This document shows positions 57,404 to 63,140 of a DNA stretch of 63,140 nucleotides, piece after piece. Both the position numbers and the translations under genes were made by a program. The number at the start of each line of letters is the position of its first letter. The first letter of the stretch is position 1. This DNA comes from Tieghemiomyces parasiticus (Eukaryota; Kickxellomycota; Dimargaritomycetes; Dimargaritales; Dimargaritaceae). Under the pieces are notes generated by a model. That model was not told the DNA's origin. It made no database searches and saw nothing but the letters and a program-made list of their open reading frames with translations. The stretch spans positions 1 through 63,140 of the forward strand of contig JANBPT010000166.1 in NCBI GenBank assembly GCA_027575765.1. Direction: 5' to 3'.

Positions 57404-58859
57404 CTATGACCACCAAGCCTGCCAGGCGCCGGGAAAGAGAGTGTGGGGACTCAGGTCTTGGCGGTCCCCTGCTGAGGTGGTGAGCGGAGTCACAAACCTA
57501 GTGCAGGCAATTAATCCCGCCCTTAAGCCGGGCCCGCCACCGTTGCCTTTCAGCTCCCAGGGGGTCCAGACTCCGCCAACAATTTCAACCTGCCAGTGGG
57601 CCCAAGGCAACCAACTGCTGACTTACAAGGACTCTTCTTGGCCCGTACGGACTGGGACTTGGCCTGCATTTCTTTCTGTAGCTTGGGGATATCGGACTTG
57701 GGGTAAGGCCGGACAACCTTGACGAACTGTTGCCGAGGGCGAAGTTAGGGAGGTGGGGACGACGACAACGAAAGTGGTGATGGTGAAGAAGATGGGTAAG
57801 AGTGAAAGGCGGTAGAGGGAACCGGGTAGATGGGATGGCAGGGTGAGTATGAGCCGAGGCACTGCAGCCAAGAGGGATGAGGTTAGGTGAGACTGGGGAG
57901 GAAGAGAGGGAGGGCCAAGTCGCAAGACGTGGCTGGAAGGCTCACAGGCGACAGTGGGAGAAGGGCGGGTTATACGCCGAGTAGCGGGGAAAGGTGGGGG
58001 TCCTGGGGGTTTCAGCCTCATGGGGGGGGGGTCTACCGCGCCGCCTTTTAAAAGTTGCCCAGGCAACGGTGGCGGTCAGTTAAACATCGGGCGGCCTGGG
58101 GCGGGTTCGGCGGGCCCAGGTCGCCTACCCTAACCGCCGGTTGGGACGTTACCCGGGGTATGCACCGCATTCCCTGCGCTTCGTCTGCTCAGTGCCCCAC
58201 CCCAAGGCGGACGGAGGCGCTCGGTAGTGCGGAGACTCGCAGTAGGCTCTGTACGTCTTCCGCGTCGGCTGCCGACCAAGAGGGAGGAGAGAGTACATAC
58301 TCCGGAGTAGGTTTCCGTTGACCTGGGCCGAGTGATGCAGCCTTACCTGTGGCCCATACCTTTCCGCTGAAGTGGCCGGTTCGCCCTAGACTCCCCACCG
58401 CGGTGTGAATGGGCTGGCCGCAAGCAAGCGACTCCGCAGTAGGTCACCCGGCCACTGTCGCCTGGCGGTGACTTGTAGGACTGCATGTCCCCAGAGGCCC
58501 TCCATATTCTCACTGAACATGGTCGGCCGCTCTATCTAGCCCCTCACACCAGCTCCCGCCTCGGCTAGAGTCGGACTCTCCCACTCTCGATCTGGCACAT
58601 ACGCACTCTCCTACATTTAATCGTCCGCCTGTCCAGCGGGCTTAGCACTTACATCTTTTGGGAACCAGCCCCGGTCATTGGTGTGCAGGTTGAGGCCGAC
58701 CCACCACGTGTCAATGTCTTGGGACAGCACCACAACGTAGTCTCCGGCCCGCATTTCGAGCTCGTCAGGGCGCTGTTTAAAGTATTCGTGGTGACAGCGG
58801 ACCACCAAGACCGTGTCCTCTCCGGCCTCCAGGTGTTGGGTCTGGTCCAAGGTCGACAT
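57404..58859 (-). CDS. Small single-SH3 protein (about 124 aa, 2-3 exons)
   Basis: Exon 1 (58859-58653, 69 codons) carries an SH3 domain: Val-Val-Arg-Cys-His-His-Glu-Tyr, Asp-Glu-Leu-Glu-Met-Arg-Ala-Gly-Asp, Trp-Trp-Val-Gly and Gly-Trp-Phe-Pro-Lys-Asp. GTAAGT follows directly. In-frame exon 2 (57726-57627) starts Phe-Val-Lys-Val-Val, completing the SH3 last strand, and continues with a basic tail. The 926-base intron is far longer than others here, so this join is less sure. Exon 2 ends at another GTAAGT; a possible last exon at 57471-57404 keeps frame and reaches TAG, but its sequence has no independent support. Without splicing, exon 1 reads into a stop at 58617. Confidence 0.6.
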
Positions 58860-61313
58860 TACTATCTGCGACGCAACCACGTCAATGGATACGGGTGTCA
58901 AACGGAGGGGGGTGGATAAGCAGTCGTGGCTGTAAGGGTAACGGTCAGCTGGCCGTGGGGCGTTATTGACGGAGCTGGCTAAAGGGGTCGGTGACGGGAG
59001 AGCGTAGCGGAGGAAGGGACGAACGCGATGGCGTGGGTGGCGGGGATGCGGATGGGCTGTCAGGCCACGAGTGGGTAGCAGAATGAGCAACCAAGGTGGT
59101 CGGAGGGAAAAATGCGTGAATGAGGTCGGGACTATAGCCTACAGCCCGTCTCAATGGAGTTAGACTATGCTCGTAAAACAGCTAGGGTGGTGCGGGATAG
59201 AGACGGTGGCGGGCAAAAGCAAGAGTTAAGTGAAAATGCGGTTGAAGTATGCCAAAAAAGATAAAGGCGCGCATAGTAATATCCAGAGGTGAAGCTTACA
59301 GAGCTTTCAGGAGTGGGGTGGCCGTCACCTTTGTACAGACGCACAGCCGCCACGGGGGTAGCAAACAGGAGGCAGGATGCAGAAGCCCGACCCAGCGACC
59401 CCTCCCCGCTCACCAGCCCCAGCGCTCCTAGCGCGACAGGTGGAGAGTTCATTGATTAGCACGCGAGAGGATGTTCGCCCTCCCCAGTCCGCAACGCTAC
59501 AAGAATACGCCGTGAAGTTGAGGCCTCGGGGGAGCCGCCCTGCCGTATGGTCTACACACACTGCTTGATTGACCGCTCCCCATCAAGTACCCTGGAGACC
59601 CGACTTTGAGCGACACGACGATCCTTCCCTCTAAGGCTCACCGTACCCCGCCCTCTATCCCACAGTGCACACCTCTTCGTTTCCATTTATCTACTGCACC
59701 CGGAAGGTATATTTGTCCATCGTCCCTATGCGTCGTGCAGGCCTCCTCACGCCTTTTTTCCGCATGTTTATGGGCTAATTTTTTGGGCTCGCCAGATCAT
59801 AAGGCGGGCCCGCGGCGAAAGACGATGACCGCCTGTATTCTCATTCCCTCAGCCATTCACCAATCAATCTGGGCAGCTCACCAGCACTGAAAAAAGAAGA
59901 TTGACGCCGCAATACAGGGCTTTGGACCACTCCTCAAATCCCGCTTGTGACCGACACTCACTCTAAGCCCCCTTCCCTCTCTATTTTTTCTCACTCTCTC
60001 CAATAGCCGACGCACAGTGGCCAGCTATGGACTAGTCTGGGTCGGCCCCGCCCAGCACAACGCCAGGTCGGAGGCGCCACTCGGTAGTAAGACCTTTTAC
60101 TATCCACATTGTTGTAAGAGTTCACTGCGTAGCCCTGCCAATTGCCGCCCAGTCTCTAGTATTTACATTCTGCCCTGGCTTGAACTCTCTGGCTCTGACC
60201 GCCGGCCGGTTGATCACTGGGTTGCGGGTAAGTGCCTCTCCCAGGGTCATATAGCGGCCCTGGTCTGGTCCCAACGCAGATTTAGGAGGCACTATCCTTT
60301 TTCACAATAGGGATTTACAAGGCGGGGGGTGGGACCGATGAAGCCTGCCTCTACCAATATAAAAGTGACATCGGCCGACCGGGTTGAGGTACCACCAGGC
60401 AGACGCATCCTGAAGGTATTAGCCCCCCGAGTTCAATTCGGCCGACCTCAACCGATACCAGCCGCTGCCAGGGGCGACCTTTGCCCCGCTGTGTCTTACA
60501 AGCGGCTGTCCAGAGCCGTGTATTCTAATCTCATAAAGAAGGGTTGAGTTCTAACTACATGTGGATTCGAAGGTCGTACACCTGGTATCGAGAGTCCGTC
60601 ATGTGTGAATGGATTAGTGAGGAGTTCAGTGATAGGTTGAGGACAGAACATTTGCAATGTACTATAGGTGACTCCAATGCCCCTGAAGTAACCAGCGTAG
60701 TATGTGGATGCGCTCGGGTTAAGGAAAGACTGGCAGACGAACCGCTGCAGCGGGAACGTCAGTCACTGCAGTACAATCGAAAAGACCGTAGGGAAGGAGG
60801 GTAGGGGATCGTATCGTAAGCTGTAAGCTGTATTCATCATAAGTATAGGTTTACATCAAAAGGTAAAGTTAGGTAAGGTCAAATGACGCGGGGGGCATAA
60901 GTATCCAGAGTACCATAGATAAAAGGTAGGAGGTGAGAAGTCGTAAGGTGCAGCTAAAGCAGGCACTGGATGCAGGGACAGGGCCAATATCCTGCGGCCA
61001 GTGAAACGCGGCTTCTGCACATGAGCAGTGAGTGATCGTACAAGGGAGGAGGTGCTGTCCGGCATAGACCACAGGGCAGGTAATCGACGTGGTGGATATG
61101 GTAGGCGGAGGGCAGAATAAAGGGATCCGGGCGGCGAAAATGATAGGAATGGGAAGGTATGTCGTCCATAATGGTGGTCGGAAAGAGGGTGACTGATGAC
61201 TTTCCAGACCATGGTTTTCAGGGTGGGAGGGATAAAAGGATGGAGCAAGAGGGCGTTGGTTACGGACAGGCAAATCAGAATGACACGTTCTACGAGTGGA
61301 AGGGGATGATGAC
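58860..61313. other. Gene-poor stretch inside the SH3 cluster
   Basis: Upstream region of the small SH3 gene and 3-prime region of the next. Frames at 59606-59890, 60017-60310, 60329-60547 and 60544-60804 lack domains. A pair of related CGGCCGACC-containing words occurs near 60371 and 60438. Confidence 0.5.
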
Positions 61314-62195
61314 TTAAGCCCCCGATTGTAGAGAACTACGGATGGTCGAGAATCGGTTGGTGAAAGCGCCCATGGTGGCCCGAGAAATCCGGAGCAGCCG
61401 ACGGGTCGAGCCTGAAAATGAGGGTCGAGGGGGGGGGGTTAGAAGAAGGGGGCAGGCGGAAAAAGCACCACATCAATGTCAGTTACCCTTGGCAAATAAG
61501 GATACAGGGAGGCTAGACAGTCCCATTCGACATTGGCATCCCTTTGCGCCCCATCGTGAACGCGTGGGACCAGGTGGAAGGTGCTTACCTAGATACCGCG
61601 GCGTCGTACCCTTGGTGGCCGGCAGGTCGGTGGCCTTGGGAATTTCTGACCCAGCAGAAACGGTGGAGGACGACGAAGATTCGACGGGCGATGTTGCCGT
61701 AGTCGGACTGGCGGCAACATTTTCCATGCTGGGTCGCGGCAAAGTCTCCTTCGGAACGGGCGCCGGGCTGGGTTGCCGCTGCACTTGGGCCATGTTAAGC
61801 TCAGTGGTCAACTAAATATCATCGTGGCCGCCAGCGGTATGGTGGGATGATGCACGAGGTTAGGTAAAACGAAGCGGCGTGGTTAGGGCCAGGTATTGTG
61901 TAACAAATTGCAACCTGGGTTACAGTAGGCGCAGTTTGGGAGGTTTGCACTTTTTACCGCATGAAACTGGGCTCAGCGGGGGGGGGGTAAACTAGACTAA
62001 ATCGGTTTAGTTTCGCGCGCAACGAATGAGTCGAACGGCACTTACATGGCAGGGGAAGAAACCAGTACGGTTACGACAGACACCCATCGACCAACCTTGC
62101 TTGGTTTCGAGGACGGCGACGACATCGTCTTTGCGAAGGGTCAGGCCATCGGGCGCAGTGCCAGTATAATCCTCGCTGGCGCGGACCAGGTGCAT
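61314..62195 (-). CDS. Small single-SH3 protein (156 aa, 3 exons)
   Basis: Exons 62195-62046, 61811-61589 and 61411-61314 join in frame (phases 0 and 1) with GTAAGT/GTAAGC donors and TTTAG/TTTCAG acceptors, ending at TAA. Exon 1 is almost a complete SH3 domain: Leu-Val-Arg-Ala-Ser-Glu-Asp-Tyr, Gly-Leu-Thr-Leu-Arg-Lys-Asp-Asp, Gly-Trp-Ser-Met-Gly and Thr-Gly-Phe-Phe-Pro-Cys-His. Exon 2 encodes a Ser/Thr/Pro-rich linker with Pro-x-x-Pro sites; exon 3 a basic, possibly amphipathic 32-residue tail. The usual ALYDY Tyr is replaced by Ser-Glu-Asp-Tyr, and the second Trp of the binding groove is Ser-Met, so ligand binding may be altered. Role unknown. Confidence 0.75.
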
Positions 62196-62797
62196 TTCTA
62201 TTGACGCATCGACAAATTGACACCCGGGGCAATAATGAACCACCAATGGTGTGAGAGGGTCGAAAAACGCGGGGAGTCAATAGATAGGGGCGGAGGTACG
62301 GTGTCGTAGTATGGGCGGGTGGATCGGTAAGGTGAGCCAAGGAGTTACGGTTAGTGTTGATGGCTGTGATGGGTGAGGGGAAAAGGGGGCAGGTTACCAA
62401 AAGCCGGCGAATCGTATTACGTAATCGGCTTGCCCAAGTGAGGATCGGAAGCCGGAGGAGTGAAGGGGAGGCAAATGAGCCGGTCGGTACACCCTCCCGT
62501 CCGTCCACTGACGGAGTTCACCCATGATATCGATGCAGCACCCCCTCCGCATCATCCCGCACCCCTCGAGCATCCGGGACCACCTTCGCCATATCACAGG
62601 AGGCTCACGTCAAACCCTAGTAGCGAAAAACAAGGGGCAAGGTTGAGGGGATCAGGACTAGGGCCAACTTGATGGAGGAACTCCCCAGTTGCTTGCTACC
62701 AAGGAATCCGTCACCTTGACCAAACACTTCCGCCAAAAATAAAAATGAGATCCAATGGAACAGTAGCCCCGCCAGTATCTCCTTTGCCAAGCCTCAA
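62196..62797. other. Short intergenic stretch between SH3 genes
   Basis: Promoter side of the 156-residue SH3 gene and 3-prime side of the edge gene. No RNA gene or repeat seen. Confidence 0.5.
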
Positions 62798-63140
62798 TCA
62801 TCCAACGGGTGACAAGTACAGCCCGTCCACAGCTGAGGTAAAGTCGCGGCATAGCGAGAGTGCGGCATATCTAATGTCTCGGGGGGAATACCAATCATGC
62901 AATCCCACCTATCTTGTGGAATCGAACAGTTTAAATGAAAGCCGCGGCAGACCTACCTTTGACCTTGAGGCCGGTAAACTCGCTAGGTGGGAGGAGGGGC
63001 GGGCCGCCGTCGCTATGTTGCTTGCCGGCTGGGTGCTTGACGACGCCGACGATCTTGACTTGGTTGGTCGGGTAGTAACCTGTGCGACCGGTCCGTAGGT
63101 TCACTCCCGCGGTCCAGTCGGAACAGCGGCGGTCCCATAC
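62798..63140 (-). CDS. C-terminal part of an SH3-domain protein, cut by the window edge
   Basis: From the right edge the minus strand is open in one frame to 62957 and reads as the second half of an SH3 domain: Asp-Trp-Thr-Ala-Gly, Asn-Leu-Arg-Thr-Gly-Arg-Thr-Gly-Tyr-Tyr-Pro-Thr-Asn, then a Lys/Pro/Gly-rich tail. The exon ends at GTAGGT. A possible last exon, 62832-62798, follows a CCTCAG acceptor, keeps frame and reaches TGA after about 11 codons. The start lies beyond the window. Same strand as the other three SH3 genes. Confidence 0.6.

Noticed and set aside
1..63140. CRISPR arrays, insertion sequences, prophage or rRNA genes
   Set aside because: No regularly spaced repeats, transposase or integrase domains, or rRNA-like blocks were seen; gene structure is eukaryotic throughout.

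Overview
The window looks like nuclear DNA from an early-diverging filamentous fungus. Genes are split by short GT-AG introns (mostly 120-430 bases, usually with GTAAGT donors). The content includes a division-2 chitin synthase with a cytochrome-b5-like region, fungal Zn2Cys6 regulators, a monofunctional TRP1 and the general transcription and splicing factors TFIIA and SNU66. The standard genetic code fits every gene. Placement in Zoopagomycota/Kickxellomycotina, perhaps Dimargaritales-like, is a guess from general gene style and was not tested. Gene density is low: about 15 protein genes and one tRNA, separated by long gene-poor stretches.

Layout. 1-6.3 kb holds one clear gene, a secreted repeat protein with N-glycosylation sequons (minus), and an AT-rich island at 5.4-6.3 kb. 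6.3-8.9 kb is the first of three Zn2Cys6 regulators (minus). 8.9-12.5 kb is gene-poor but carries a perfect 28-base palindrome. TRP1 (minus) and SNU66/SART1 (plus) are head to head at 12.5-16.1 kb. A small predicted mitochondrial membrane protein lies at 18.3 kb. A PRP5/DDX46-type DEAD-box protein (minus, 19.5-22.8 kb) has lost its ATPase motifs and is head to head with an Abitram homologue (plus, 23.4-24.5 kb). Glycerol kinase (plus) converges on the second Zn2Cys6 regulator (minus) at 28-33.5 kb. TFIIA large subunit (plus) converges on chitin synthase (minus) at 37.1-42.6 kb. tRNA-Glu(CUC) is at 45.6 kb. The third Zn2Cys6 regulator (plus) is at 47.3-49.6 kb and a small secreted protein (minus) at 50.2-50.7 kb. 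53.8-63.1 kb is a same-strand cluster of four SH3-domain genes, the last running off the right edge.

How the genes fit together. There are no bacterial-style operons. Head-to-head pairs (TRP1/SNU66 and pseudohelicase/Abitram) probably share promoters of about 460 and 550 bases. SNU66 and the PRP5-like protein both point to the spliceosome, although the latter cannot work as an ordinary ATPase. The three regulators are paralogues that share a zinc cluster, a middle-homology-region fold and one intron position. The SH3 cluster suggests local duplication of cytoskeletal or signalling adaptors. The most notable novelty is the catalytically dead PRP5-like protein, whose motifs are replaced without gaps while its reading frame and splice sites remain intact.
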